Assembly (NCBI GenBank): GCA_047967505.1
Contig: CM106540.1
From: Dipteris shenzhenensis
Taxonomy: Eukaryota > Polypodiophyta > Polypodiopsida > Gleicheniales
Length of the DNA stretch: 64,000 nt
Reading direction: 5' to 3' (one strand)
The notes under the pieces are model-generated. The model did not search any database. It had not been told where the DNA came from and worked only from the letters and a program-made list of their open reading frames with translations. Both the position numbers and the translations under genes were made by a program. Shown here piece by piece: positions 1 to 10,401 of the stretch. Numbering within the stretch: position 1 is the first letter of the stretch; each line of letters begins with the position of its first letter.

Positions 1-232
1 AAGGGGGAATGGGGAATGTTGGGGGGGGAGGGGAGGATATTAAGGAAATAAAGGAGGGGGGGGGATTTTTAATAAAAAAGGAGAAAATTAATAAAGGAAA
101 GTAAAAGTAAGAAAATAAATTTAAGGGAAATCGGAAAAAGTTAAGGAAAATAAGAAAAATACGAGGGGGTGGGGGGAGGATAAGGTGGGAAGATAAAAGA
201 AAAAAGCAATTTACAAAAGGAAAGGGGTAGGA
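1..232. other. Purine-rich low-complexity stretch
   Basis: The + strand is almost only G and A, with G runs at about 21-40 and 55-63. No coding potential or repeat unit is visible. It could be the end of a longer purine tract cut by the window edge. Confidence 0.7.
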
Positions 233-262
233 TGTGTGTGTGTGTGTGTGTCTGTGTGTGTG
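233..262. repeat. (TG)n microsatellite
   Basis: About 15 TG dinucleotides with one TC interruption. The short reading frame over it (many V-C pairs) is an artefact of the repeat. Confidence 0.95.
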
Positions 263-2016
263 TTTTCGACTTAGCAAAAATCTACCCTACTATACTACTG
301 TATCTATTTCCAATAATACATGAAACCACATGCAGCCATATACAATTGCCTTTTTACACATTTCAAGTGGGAGTATTCCATTGCTATTCACCCCCTTTTG
401 ATAAAGTATTAAAGTGAGAATCAACTTAAATCCTGACATTTATATTACTAAGCTGTAAAATGTAGTACAACATTCACGACTAGTCTCCAACAAATGGTTC
501 AATCATCATTCATAATAGTCAAAGATAATATGCTATACAGTATACTTCAAAGTTGCCAATGTCATATTTTCATTTTATGAGTTTATGCCAAAGATATTCC
601 ATTGCAACTCCGACAAAGAGGTATGCCGACTCACCTGGCACCATCACAACTAATGAAAGTTAGAACAATTCATTTAAGCTATGGTAGCCAGGCTTCAATG
701 TTGGCACATAGTTTTTATCCATGTCACTCTATCTAGACTAGCATAATCAAATCTTGGCATTCTAATATTCGAAAGTAGTCAAAGGTTGGCATATAGACAA
801 TTAATGAAATGCTTAAAAATGTTAGAGCAATTCCCAAGGGAGTATATGGATTAATCAAAGACCCCATTGTTTTTTGATTAGTTGTGAGAATTATGATGTT
901 GAACTTGCTAGACCTACAAACCAGAACCATTAAGCATGTCTGACCGGTCAATGAAGGTTTGAATTTTGTCCTAACAGGCCCCTTAAAGCCTTATCACAAA
1001 GCTTATATTGTTGGCACAATTGGGAAGTGACAGCACTACAAGACATGGGCCACTTTTAGACTTCAGAGTTTCCATCGGTGTGCGTGTTGCAAAGAATGCA
1101 CCATCATCAGTGTGGACATCAATAACTGAGTGTTCTCAGTGTTGGTATAAGCATCAATATTAACATGAGTATATACTGATGCTGCAGGGTCTATATCAAG
1201 GTTAGTATATACCAATGCTTTTACATAATAAATTTTCTCTTTTATTATAATCATGTTCAAATGTTACAAAAGAGGTCTAAAAATTCATGCTACAATGTTA
1301 CAAAAGAGCATATGTACTACAAGCTATTGATCAATTTTCAGAAACACCCTGCAACAACAAGAAATTATTGAATGAACCCAAGAAAACTGATGATCTCTGG
1401 ACAATAATAGAGATCAAAGAAGGAATGCTCATGGAGCTATGTTCTAGCAACATGAACCAGCAAGACGGTCTTGTCAATGGACCTAAGGGGCCAAAGTATT
1501 CTGCTACAAAATGGCAAAAGTAGCCCTCTAAGTCAAGTCTCTTCAAAACTTGGCGCATCTTTTATAACATCCAAGAACTATTGAATACATGCTAATTAGA
1601 TCCTTACCATGCAATCAGTTAAGCACATAAATTATTTGTGAGGATGGATGGTGCTGTTAGTCGATTTAAATTTCATAGTGCTAGTTGTTGCATACATTTT
1701 ATTATATCTTTGGCCATATTATCCATACATATTTGTTTTTAATCATCTATTGCATATGGGAAGTTCATGGATGCTTTTGAATCCACATTTTGCCTACCCA
1801 TCCCACCATTAGAAATATGCTAGTACTAGGTCTCTCACTCTTGTATTCTCAAAGACCCACTATGCTGGGAGATAGAAATAGAGACCCTCTAGCTAGCCAT
1901 ACTCATGGACATTGCAAATTCTTGCATAGCGGCACTACGTCTGTGGGATTTACCTCTTGAGAAAGTTTTCTAACCTTCTACATGCTACTACTAGAGGTAG
2001 TAGAAGCCCTTTTTTG

Positions 2017-2017
<1 letters not shown>
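263..2017. other. Unassigned AT-rich intergenic sequence
   Basis: No gene, LTR or transposon domain recognised on either strand. The reading frames are short and have no recognisable motif. Probably old, decayed repeat sequence, but nothing positive supports that. Confidence 0.5.
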
Positions 2018-2091
<74 letters not shown>

Positions 2092-2157
2092 GCATGCGCG
2101 TGCACGTGCGCATGCACATTCGTGCACAAACATATGCAAGCACATGCACACACACAA
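2018..2157. repeat. (TC)n-(AC)n compound microsatellite and alternating purine-pyrimidine tract
   Basis: A pure TC run to 2060 switches directly into an AC run to 2089. It is followed by an imperfect CA/TG/CG alternating tract (2090-2157). The alternating part is the type of sequence that can adopt left-handed DNA. Reading frames across it (S-L and H-T repeats) are not genes. Confidence 0.93.
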
Positions 2158-2179
2158 ATTGATGTCACCATTTTTCAGT

Positions 2180-3060
2180 CTCCCTTTAATCCTAACGCCA
2201 ACAAGCACTAAATCAAGGTATCATCAAGGGCAAATTGGGCTACATTGATCCAAATAGAATAAAACATGGTAAGGATTAGAAGATAATGCAAAAAGGAATC
2301 CTACCACAAGTGTGGTCCAATGTAGACCTATACAGCCTCACATTTGAATAGTTGCTATCATTTTTAACCCGCATTAGTGAATCATTAGCATGTTAGGCTA
2401 GGTTGACCTAACTAAAACACAACTTAGTAAGTATATATAAAATAGGATAACCAAGGATGCTACCAACTTTTGTCCCATTTAGACATAGAAAGCCTCATAG
2501 TTTAATAGATGCTATTGCTTTTTAATCCTAACCTTGCCTAAGCATTAAATTAGGGTGCATCATAGGCAAGTTGTGCTAGATTGGTCCAAATAAAAGAAAA
2601 CCTAGCAAGGATCTAGAAGATAGTGAAACAAAAATCCTAGCAAGTTTGGCCCCACTTAGACCTTTGACGTTTCACATTTTAATAAATGTTGTCAATTTTT
2701 AGTCATATCTACACTAGGCATTAAATTAGGGTGAACCATTGGCATGTTTGAGTGTGTTAACCCAAATGCAACACAACTTGGTAGGGATATAGGAAATGTT
2801 TACCAGGAATTCTACCATTTTTCATCTTGTTTGGACATAAAGGACCTCACATCTTAGTAGAAGTTATGTTTTGTAATCCTAACACTTCCTAGACTCTTAA
2901 TTAGGGTGCATAGAGGGAAAGTTGGACTACATTTGTCCAAATAAATACATGGTAAGGATTTGGAAGACATTATAAATAATTATCCTATCAAGTTTGGGTC
3001 CATTTGGACCTACAAAGTCTCACATTATAATTTGTGCCATTGTTTTTTAATCATATCCTC
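2180..3060. repeat. Divergent ~172-bp tandem array
   Basis: A recurring block contains 'TTTTAATCCTAAC', then 'CATTAAATTAGGGTGCAT', then a 'TTGG...CTA.ATTGGTCCAAAT' segment, then 'CCTACCAAGTTTGG.CCC.TTTAGACCTA...CCTCACAT'. The TTTTAA-C anchor recurs at about 2182, 2361, 2519, 2698, 2872 and 3043, giving spacings of 158-179 bp. Units are well diverged, so this is an old satellite-like array or a decayed repeat domain of a larger element. No coding potential. Confidence 0.75.
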
Positions 3061-3159
3061 ACCACATTGCATCAATTTGCTTTTTTTTTTTTAACTAGTT
3101 ATATGTCAAGAAAACTAGAAATTTTGATTTTTTTCTGAAAAGAAGGGATTCCTTTGAAT

Positions 3160-3665
3160 ATTTGGCATATGCCATATGTTGGAGAGGAATTGACATGTTG
3201 CTTTATTTTATTTTTTTACTAGAAAGGAGCTACATGTAACTTTATGTCAAGGTATGGCATATGCCATATGCTTTTAAAAAAATAAGAATTTTAAATTTTT
3301 TCCCAAAACAAGAGACTATGTGTAGTGGTGGATGCCATACATTGAGAGCAAAAGCCTTTTTTATTCATTTTTTTTTTTCTCAGAATGAGATACATCTAAA
3401 GAAACTCAGAGATTTTGGACTTTTTAGCAAAAAAAGGGGCTCTTTATGTGAAGGTATGGCCATATGTAGAGACCATTCATTAATATTTTCTTACTTTATT
3501 TTGTTTTTTGTTGGAAATTAGGTAAATATGGAAAACACTTGAGATGTGGCGTATGCCATATGTTGACTCAAATTGACACTCTTCTTTATTTTGATTTTTT
3601 ACTCAAAATGAGCTACATGAGAAAAAAACATGAGATGTGGCTTACACCATATGTTTAAACAATCC
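3160..3665. repeat. Divergent ~90-bp repeats centred on GGCATATGCC
   Basis: The palindrome GGCATATGCC followed by ATATG (or a degraded form) recurs at about 3164, 3256, 3328, 3457, 3547 and 3638. Spacers share 'TTTATTTT...ACTAGAAAGAGCTACATG' and 'GAAACTTGAGATGTGGC' pieces. Different from the ~172-bp array just before it. Confidence 0.65.
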
Positions 3666-3879
3666 TCTTGTACCTTCATTACTTGAAAAGAGTTCGGTGC
3701 CTAATGTCATTATTATCCAGGACACATTATCTACCTTGAAGAGTAGGTGGCCATCTTCAATACTATATCTTTTCCACTCCTTTTCCATTTGAGTCCTTTA
3801 TAGCCAACCTATAGTATGTCACCATTTCCATGTGACTCCTCAGTGAAATCTCCTCAATTAGTTGGATCCCTCATCATTA

Positions 3880-5302
3880 TGCTTTCCATATTTCAGAAAA
3901 GTGAGGACTCTAGGAGATCATTCTAGAATTGAGTAAAACTCAATTATTTAACAATTGGCATTCAGCTTAGGGAATTTGCTACCACATTGAACTTCCCCTT
4001 CCGCTGTGTCAATTGGATATCAAACTCTTATATTGTTTTAGCCCACCTATCTTTTCTTCCTTTAAGCTCTGCAAATCCTCAAAGCATAGACTATAGGATG
4101 TAGTTCCTTCTCATTTGCCGAGTAATTCCATTGGGCGTGGTCTAACTTTTTACTTTCAAAAGCCACTAGTCAACCTTTTGTCAAAGTACCACTCCAATAG
4201 CAAAATCACTGGCATCTGTTTCAACCATGAATGGTTCATTGGGATCCACTAGCTTTAAGATAGGACAAGATGCTATAGCTACCTCTAACTTCTCAAAGCT
4301 ATCCTTCTTAGGGTTCATCAAGGGACCATATTAAGGTTATCCCCTTTCCCTTAAGCTGGTCCATCATCAGGATAGCAATCTTAGCATAATCTTGGATGTG
4401 AATCTCATATAAAATCCTAACAAACATAAGAGTGTCAGCAATTCTTGTAGGTTTGTAGGATGTGGCCATTCCAATATGGCCCTTACCTTTTCAAGATCCA
4501 TATGAATCCCTTCTTGGGATATAAGATGTCCCAAGTACTTCACTTCTTTTGCAAAGAAATTGTGTTTGGATTCTTTTGCAAAAAGAGAATTATCCTGGAC
4601 TAAGCAATCGAAACACTTTTCTCAAATGTTCCAAATTCTTTTTCCTCATTTTAATATAGATGAGGATATCATCTAAGAATACTATAGCAAATTTTTTTAA
4701 ATATGGGCTTAAGACACTATTCATAAGTGTCATAAAAGTTGCTAGAGCATTTATTAAATCATATCTAGTACAAAATGATGTCTTAGGAACATCCTCTTCC
4801 TTAATTCATACTTAGTGATATCCCCAATCTTACTCAATTTTAGTAAAATATTTTTCCCCTTGCAACTGGTCAAAATGCTCATCAATGTGAGGCAAAGGAT
4901 ACTTATTTTTTATTGTGATTTTATTTAAGGCTCGGTAGTTTGGTCCTTACTAAGGTATTCAATTAACTATCTTTTGACCTCATGTTCTTCCATTTAACTA
5001 AGTCTACATGGTGGTTTACAAAGAGGGGTAGATCCAAGAATTATGTCTATTTAATGATCTAGATCTCACTCAAGGGGTAAACCATTAGGTAATTCAGATG
5101 AAAAAACATCTTTAAATTCAACCATTAAATCTTTAAAACATGATTTATATTTTTTAACAATATCAAGAGAAATTTTACTCTTTTTAGATGTAGCAAAAAT
5201 AAAATCACCAATAAAAGTGAGTTCATAAAGATATACCTCGTATTGTTGTTGTTGATGAAGGCGTTCCAATTCCATCAAACAAATAAGGGGAGAGTTAGGC
5301 AC
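3880..5302 (-). pseudogene. Ty3/gypsy reverse transcriptase and RNase H, degenerate
   Basis: Reading from 5302 leftward, the best open stretch (5302-5066) ends with FKDVFSSELPNGLP, the conserved start of gypsy reverse transcriptase. Further on, a catalytic FLDDIL box is encoded at about 4664-4681, followed by text equivalent to the 'LGH-I-S..GI' region. RNase H is marked by VETDASDFAIG at about 4200-4235. The frame is broken by many stops and shifts, so only fragments are readable. Family assignment rests on these motifs and their order. Confidence 0.85.
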
Positions 5303-5890
5303 ATCATGTTCTCCCTAAATATGGAAGACTATACCATATTTTTCGAATACAATGGAGTTATTTATGCTATGCCCAAGACTATACAACCATTCTCAACCAA
5401 GAAGAACATATGTTCTATTGAGATTCATGATTTGAAAATCCAAGGCATCTTGATAGCCTTGAATATTCAACTGTACACCATGAATTATGCTATCTTAAAC
5501 CTTTTTATTGCCTCTACACCATGAATCATGGTGTCCTAAACCTTTTTATCACTGCCCTTTGCTAGAGGATCAATATTTATGAGCACTTGGACTCTCCGGT
5601 AGCTTCAATTTCTTAACTAATGAATAGTTTAAGAAATTATGTGTTGTGCTATCAACGATCATAATTCTAACTCTTTGCCCCTTAATTCTAACAGATAATT
5701 CTAGCTCTTTGCCCCTCTGAAATTCTGAAATCAGTGCCATCAATGGATGTGAGGATAATATCCCTCACTCCACACACTGAATAAGAAGAATTAAATTTTT
5801 ACATGCATCCTCACTAAGTAATGAGGACCAAAGGTGGGTTGCCACATTACCGATGATAAACTACATATGTGGGTGTTGTCCTCATGATAA
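5303..5890 (-). pseudogene. Ty3/gypsy protease/linker region, very degenerate
   Basis: Lies between the gag zinc knuckle and reverse transcriptase of the - strand gypsy element, where the aspartic protease should be. I cannot read a clear catalytic D-S/T-G motif. Assigned by position only. Confidence 0.4.
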
Positions 5891-6520
5891 ACCTCTACCT
5901 TGATGTACTTCTCAATACCTTTAAACAACATATGTGGGTGTTGTCCTCATTTATACCTCTACCTCGATGTGCTTTTCAGTACCTTTAAGCAGTAACACAT
6001 GCACCTCTGTGTTGTTCTCATGATAAAGCTCTATGTACTTTTTAATACCTTTAAGCGGCAACACCTACACTGCATGTTTTTGTTTTTGTAAAGGTCTATT
6101 TGGGGCTTTAGCTCCTACCTATTTATAAGCAACATGATCTTTGCCCAAACATCTAAAGCAAAGATTTTCCTGCTTGGCTTTTTCACAATCCTCTTTCTTT
6201 AGGAGAGGATATCTTGTGTTTGAGGTTTCTTGTGCAATGTCTGAGAAATCTCCTTATTGAAGTGCCCCTTCCTTTTAAGGTTGGGAGATTTATTGATCTT
6301 AGGAACAAAACCAATTTGTTCTAAAGTTCTAGCTTTTTATTTCCCTGCAGTGTCATCATATATTTGGGCATATTTAATAGCTTCCTCAAAGGTCTTGGGA
6401 TTTTTTCTTCTTACCTCATCCTTGTAGGTGTCTTTCAAGCCTCTCACAAAGCCCCTTATCTTTTGGAATTCGTCAATTCCCTTCAACTTAAGTACTATCT
6501 CCCTATAATCTGCTATGTAC
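5891..6520 (-). pseudogene. Ty3/gypsy gag, C-terminal part with zinc knuckle
   Basis: Leftward from 6520 the frame reads like a retrotransposon gag domain (FVRGLKDTYKDEVRKKNP then TFEEAIKYA). A zinc knuckle follows near 6165-6130: C-F-R-C-L-G-K-D-H keeps the first two Cys and the His, but the final Cys is lost. The gag frame stops abruptly at 6520/6521, where element A is inserted, and continues at 9150. Confidence 0.8.
6516..6520. repeat. Target-site duplication of element A (left)
   Basis: TGTAC, repeated exactly at 9145-9149 on the other side of the element. Confidence 0.93.
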
Positions 6521-6808
6521 TGTTGGGATATCTCAAGGTGTATGCCTCAGGCACACCTTATGTTTCTATGTGTGAGTGCTAGAGGCACAGTTAGGTGCCC
6601 ACAAGCACAGTTAGGTGGTGGAGAGCCACATAGGATGATTGAGAGAATCTAGGAGCAGATTGAGGAGATGATTGTGGAGCTCTGAAGTCATCAGTGATGT
6701 CAGTGAGCATGTATGAGGTGGCTACTTAAGGACCTCACTCTTCTTCATTCTATAAGCAAGTATTCTGAGTTTGTGTCCACTCTACTCTTTCCTTTCAGTG
6801 TTCCAACA
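6521..6808 (+). repeat. 5' LTR of element A
   Basis: 288 bp, TG...CA ends with a 6-bp terminal inverted repeat TGTTGG/CCAACA. A TATA-like CTATAAGC lies near 6750. Followed directly by the primer binding site. Confidence 0.95.
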
Positions 6809-6820
6809 TGGTATCAGAGC
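6809..6820 (+). other. Primer binding site of element A
   Basis: TGGTATCAGAGC, the standard Ty1/copia primer site complementary to the 3' end of initiator methionine tRNA. It starts at the base after the LTR. Confidence 0.95.
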
Positions 6821-7656
6821 CATTTGATCCCCCTTGAGCCCATTTCTGCCACATCATCATCTTCTTCTTCACCATCTCTCCCTCTTCTTCCCAAAACTTG
6901 CTTAAGCTTGTTCTCCTCCGGTTCTCAGCCATTTCCCATGTCCTTCTTGCTAGAGATCCACCTTGAAGGGGCGAACCTTTGGCTGAGAGGAATCAGAGAA
7001 AGCCGTGCCCGTTTCGTCGCCATTACACGAAAATCGTCGACTCTTCTTCCTGCATTTTCTCTGAGAACACTCCATATTTCTCTAATTCCTTTCAATGGGA
7101 GCTGGTCCTTACCTAGAGCTATGCTGTGCTGAAATCTGAGCAGCAATGGCTGCATATTCAAGCTGAAAACAGAGAAAAACTAGTCGACTTTGAAGAGGGA
7201 AGATAAGGCAACCTGACGCGTTTTTGCGCCTCTTCTTCCCAGAGGATCTTCTGTGGTATACCGGCTCTCTTTTGCCTTAGACACCCCTCTTTCCTTTGCT
7301 TTGAGGAGTGAGCTACAAGCCCTCCAAGTTCAGTCTTTTAGTTTTGACAGTTTTGGACAAGTTTTGAAGATGATGCTACATAAAATGCTACTCTAGCATT
7401 TCTGAGTTTTTGAAGTTTTCAATAGCATCAATACAAGTGTGGCTTCAGTTTTGCTTTGATTTGTTAGACCTGTTTTTTATTGGAAAGTACTCATTTTAAG
7501 CCACCTCTGTGAAGCATGTAAGAAGAAGCATCATTGATTGAATATTGGTCACTAGTATTTGCTACATCAAGTGCTTATATTTTGGAAGTCTTTCAGTTAT
7601 TGTTTTTGCCTTGTAAGAGAGAAAGACACTGCCCAATATCTGGGTTAGACCCTCTC
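6821..7656 (+). other. Long leader of element A
   Basis: 836 bp between primer site and gag start, with several short reading frames, none conserved. A long leader of this kind is also seen in element B. Confidence 0.7.
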
Positions 7657-8483
7657 ATGGCTACCCTATTGAATCTAGAGAAGTTCAATGGAAAGGGCTT
7701 CCACACATGGCAGATGAAGGTGAAATTTGCATTGATGAGGGAGAACTTATGGGGACTTGTCAAACCTACTTCTACCGCTACTTCTACGGCCTCCAATGCT
7801 GGAGAATCCTCAACTTTGACACGATCGGCAAGGGATCCAGCTAGAGAAGAAAAAGCATATGGTATTATTGCTCTTGCTTTAGGAGATGATTATGTTCACC
7901 ATATCTCTGACTTGGAGTCTCCTTCAGAAGCTTGGCAGAAGCTTGACTTAATTTTTGGTGCTAGCTCTCACATCTCTAAACTATCACTTAAAATCTCTTT
8001 CTTTGAATTGAAGATTTGGCAGCTCATGTCAACTATATGCGGAGTCTTATGACTCAATTAGCTTCTATCAACTCTCCTATTTCTCCAGATGATGCTATGG
8101 CAGTGTTATTTAAGAGTATGCCTGAAGATTATGATCACATAGTTACCACTTTGAAAAATCTTCCTAATCCTAATCTTGAAGGTATTATCTCTGCTCTCCA
8201 AGAAGAAGAAAGGCATATGGAGCTCAGGAAAGGCAATGACACTAGGATAGGCAATGACACTATTTATGCTGTAAAATTCCAGAAGGGCAAGTATACCCCT
8301 TGCAATCACTATGGAAAGACAAATCACCTTTCAAAGGACTGCTTCAAAATTAATCCATGCAAGCACTGTGGCAAGAACAACCATAATGAAAAGTTTTGCA
8401 GAGACAAAGCAAAGACAGAAAATGCACTTACAGTTAATGAGCCTCCACAAGATGAGGCATCCTTTGAAGATTATGCATTTTAA
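7657..8483 (+). pseudogene. Gag of element A (frameshifted)
   Basis: Copia-type gag of about 275 residues. The start MATLLNLEKFNGKGFHTWQM carries the FxGxx(F/Y)xxW signature of plant copia gag; the core has GLGDDYVHHIS-like text and later ALQEEERHMEL. Two tandem zinc knuckles follow: the first has its second Cys replaced by Tyr (C-N-H-Y-G-K-T-N-H-L-S-K-D-C), the second is intact (C-K-H-C...H...C). The frame shifts at about 8010-8018, after ISFFELK, so this copy cannot make full-length gag unless the shift is programmed. The C-terminus EDYAF resembles KWAF of element B. Start chosen by homology with that gag. Confidence 0.88.
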
Positions 8484-8856
8484 ACATCTCTATGTATGCT
8501 CCAGATCTCTCTTTTTATGTCAAGGTACTCAGCCTAGATAGTCCTCCAAAATGAATGAAATAAACTATTGTGTTTTGTGTGTTTTGTAAACACCTCTGGT
8601 CACCTTATGATGTAGGCCATGTGTATGTTTTACTCCATGGTACCTCCTGTAGACATTGTGTGCATGTACATGCAGGGGAGATAACCATTGGAAGGTCTTT
8701 CTGTATCCCTTTTTGTTTACCTTACACCCAAGGGAACCCTTGCTAGCATGAGAACCTAGCCATAGATTTATCCTTGACCACCATGAGATGGCATGAGAAA
8801 CTATGAGACTAGATGTATCCTTGACATAGCCTGAGGCATTTCCTTGAGGGGGGGTT
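8484..8856 (+). other. Gag-to-LTR spacer of element A with polypurine tract
   Basis: Non-coding. The G-rich polypurine tract (8846-8854) lies just before the 3' LTR. The space where pol would lie holds only this 373-bp spacer. Confidence 0.8.
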
Positions 8857-9144
8857 TGTTGGGATATCTCAAGGTGTATGCCTCAGGCACACCTTATGTT
8901 TCTATGTGTGAGTGCTAGAGGCATAGTTAGGTGCCCACAAGCACCGTTAGGTGGTGGAGAGCCACATAGGATGATTGAGAGAATCTAGGAGCAGATTGAG
9001 GAGATGATTGTGGAGCTCTGAAGTCATCAGTGATGTCAGTGAGCATGTATGAGGTGCCTACTTAAGGACCTCACTCTTCTTCATTCTATAAGCAAGTATT
9101 CTGAGTTTGTGTCCACTCTACTCTTTCCTTTCAGCGTTCCAACA
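8857..9144 (+). repeat. 3' LTR of element A
   Basis: 288 bp, matching the 5' LTR apart from four substitutions seen by eye. Followed by the second TGTAC duplication at 9145-9149. Confidence 0.95.
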
Positions 9145-9149
9145 TGTAC

Positions 9150-9805
9150 TGGACTAAAGTGTTCTTGCCATGCTATAATTGTCCTAAGCTTACCAAGCTC
9201 TTTCTAGCACATTTCACATAATAATTATTTTAAGAAATATTGCTCAAACTCAACCCAATACTTAGGGATCTTATCATTTTCTCTAAGGTGCATCCACCAT
9301 TTATAGGCCTTATTTCAAAGGGAAAGACTCGCTTCCACAACTTAATTTTGAGGAGGGGTGTTCTGGAGTCGATGGAAGTCTTGCCATTTTTGCAAGAATG
9401 TATTGATTGCATCTTTCTTTCTTTGTCTTCTTCCCCATTGAAAATTGGTGGTTTTAAGTCCTTAAGAATATTAGAGGTTTCTTTTAGTCAAGAGGTAGAT
9501 CTCTCAACTTGACTTGGATCAGTTGGTGATTTTGCCATCGGAGTTACCGATTGAGAATCAGATGACTTGGATATGGCTTCAGCTAGTGTCTTCAATGTAT
9601 CATTTATAGACTCTAATTGTTTTCCTATCTTTTTTGTTCAACTATCTAGTTTAATGAGTTTCGAATACAAAATTCTATAATTACTGTAATCAATATCCTC
9701 CATTTCCATAGTATCCTCGTGAGTTTCCTCTTTGACAATAGCTCCTCCTTTGTTCACTCTTTCCTCACTCTCCCTAATCATTTGATCTCTTTCTAGGCTT
9801 GCCAT
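9150..9805 (-). pseudogene. Ty3/gypsy gag, N-terminal part
   Basis: Reading leftward from an ATG at 9805-9803 the product starts MASLERDQMI and continues as an acidic gag N-terminus with LKPPIFNGEED, typical of gypsy gag. It is separated from its C-terminal part (6520 and below) by the element at 6521-9149. Internal stops are present. Confidence 0.7.
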
Positions 9806-10138
9806 TTTAAAATGAGAACTTTTCTAAATATTGTATTTGTTCAAAGTCTTGGATTCATATTGACTTGCTCTTTTGATTCACAATATCCCCTTTTTTAGTC
9901 CCGCTTTTCATGTTAGTCCAAAGAAATTTTGGATCTCTTTGATTCCGAGCTACAATCCTCTTCTTTGAATTTGGCAAAGCTAAAGATTATGAAGGGTGAA
10001 AGCTTCAACTCTTGGAGAAAGGAATGAAGGAAAGGCTTTAGAACCTTTCTCAAGAGAGGGGCTTTGTGGAGGCGTATCAAATCCTGATGATGTGGCTTTT
10101 TAACAAAGTTCTATGACCTTGGAGTGAGTTGGATGTTC
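9806..10138. other. Sequence between gypsy gag and element C
   Basis: Probably the 5' leader of the - strand gypsy element, because it lies directly upstream of the gag start. No LTR or primer site was recognised. Confidence 0.4.
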
Positions 10139-10389
10139 TGTTGAGAGTTCACGCTCAACATCATGTGATCATGTGTGCATAGCACCATCACGTGATCATA
10201 TGTGCATAGCACTAACCTTATGGAGTGCTATAAAGGAAAGGGTTAGATTCCCTAACCCTAAATGGGTTTGTATATATTCTATTTTTTCAACTAAATCTAG
10301 TGTACAATTAGTCATTTATGGTGTGCTCTCTAGCTGTGCCCTCTCTCCTCATCTCCACTCTTCTCCTCTCCCCTCTTCATATTTTATCA
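10139..10389 (+). repeat. 5' LTR of element C
   Basis: 251 bp, TG...CA. It opens with a hairpin (TGTTGAG ... CTCAACA, 10139-10160), then two tandem copies of a ~30-bp unit containing GTGATCATRTGTGCATAGCAC. CTATAAAGG at about 10228-10236 is a likely TATA box. Telomere-like CCCTAACCCTAAA lies at 10250-10262. Confidence 0.95.
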
Positions 10390-10401
10390 TGGTATCAGAG
10401 C
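10390..10401 (+). other. Primer binding site of element C
   Basis: TGGTATCAGAGC, directly after the 5' LTR, complementary to initiator methionine tRNA as in other Ty1/copia elements. Confidence 0.95.

Larger units (their letters stand above)
6521..9144 (+). mobile_element. Element A: gag-only LTR retrotransposon (TR-GAG type)
   Basis: A complete LTR element of 2,624 bp. It has identical-length 288-bp LTRs (6521-6808, 8857-9144) starting TGTTGG and ending CCAACA, a primer site TGGTATCAGAGC directly after the 5' LTR, a G-rich polypurine tract at 8846-8854, and a perfect 5-bp target duplication TGTAC (6516-6520 and 9145-9149). The 2.05-kb interior encodes only a copia-type gag; no protease, integrase, reverse transcriptase or RNase H is present. 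By eye the LTRs differ at 4 of 288 positions, so the insertion is young. It must have been mobilised in trans. It interrupts the gypsy gag. Confidence 0.93.
3690..9805 (-). mobile_element. Ty3/gypsy retrotransposon remnant, split by element A
   Basis: On the - strand the domains run in Ty3/gypsy order. Gag begins near 9805 and reads to 9150, is broken by the element at 6521-9149, and resumes at 6520 with the rest of gag and a zinc knuckle near 6130-6165. Protease-region sequence follows, then reverse transcriptase (5302 to ~4300) and RNase H (~4300 to ~3900). No integrase is found before the tandem repeats at 3665, so the 3' part is lost. Many stops and shifts make this a dead copy. LTRs were not found. 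Confidence 0.85.

Noticed and set aside
1950-2248. Overlapping reading frames on both strands over the TC/AC repeat
   Set aside because: Products are pure dipeptide repeats from a microsatellite; no gene evidence.
3160-3665. CRISPR-like array
   Set aside because: Eukaryotic context, diverged repeats and similar spacers; these are ordinary tandem repeats.
6713-7161. 139-codon frame on + and 78-codon frame on - in the leader of element A
   Set aside because: Begins inside the LTR, matches no domain and lies in the leader; not conserved in element B.
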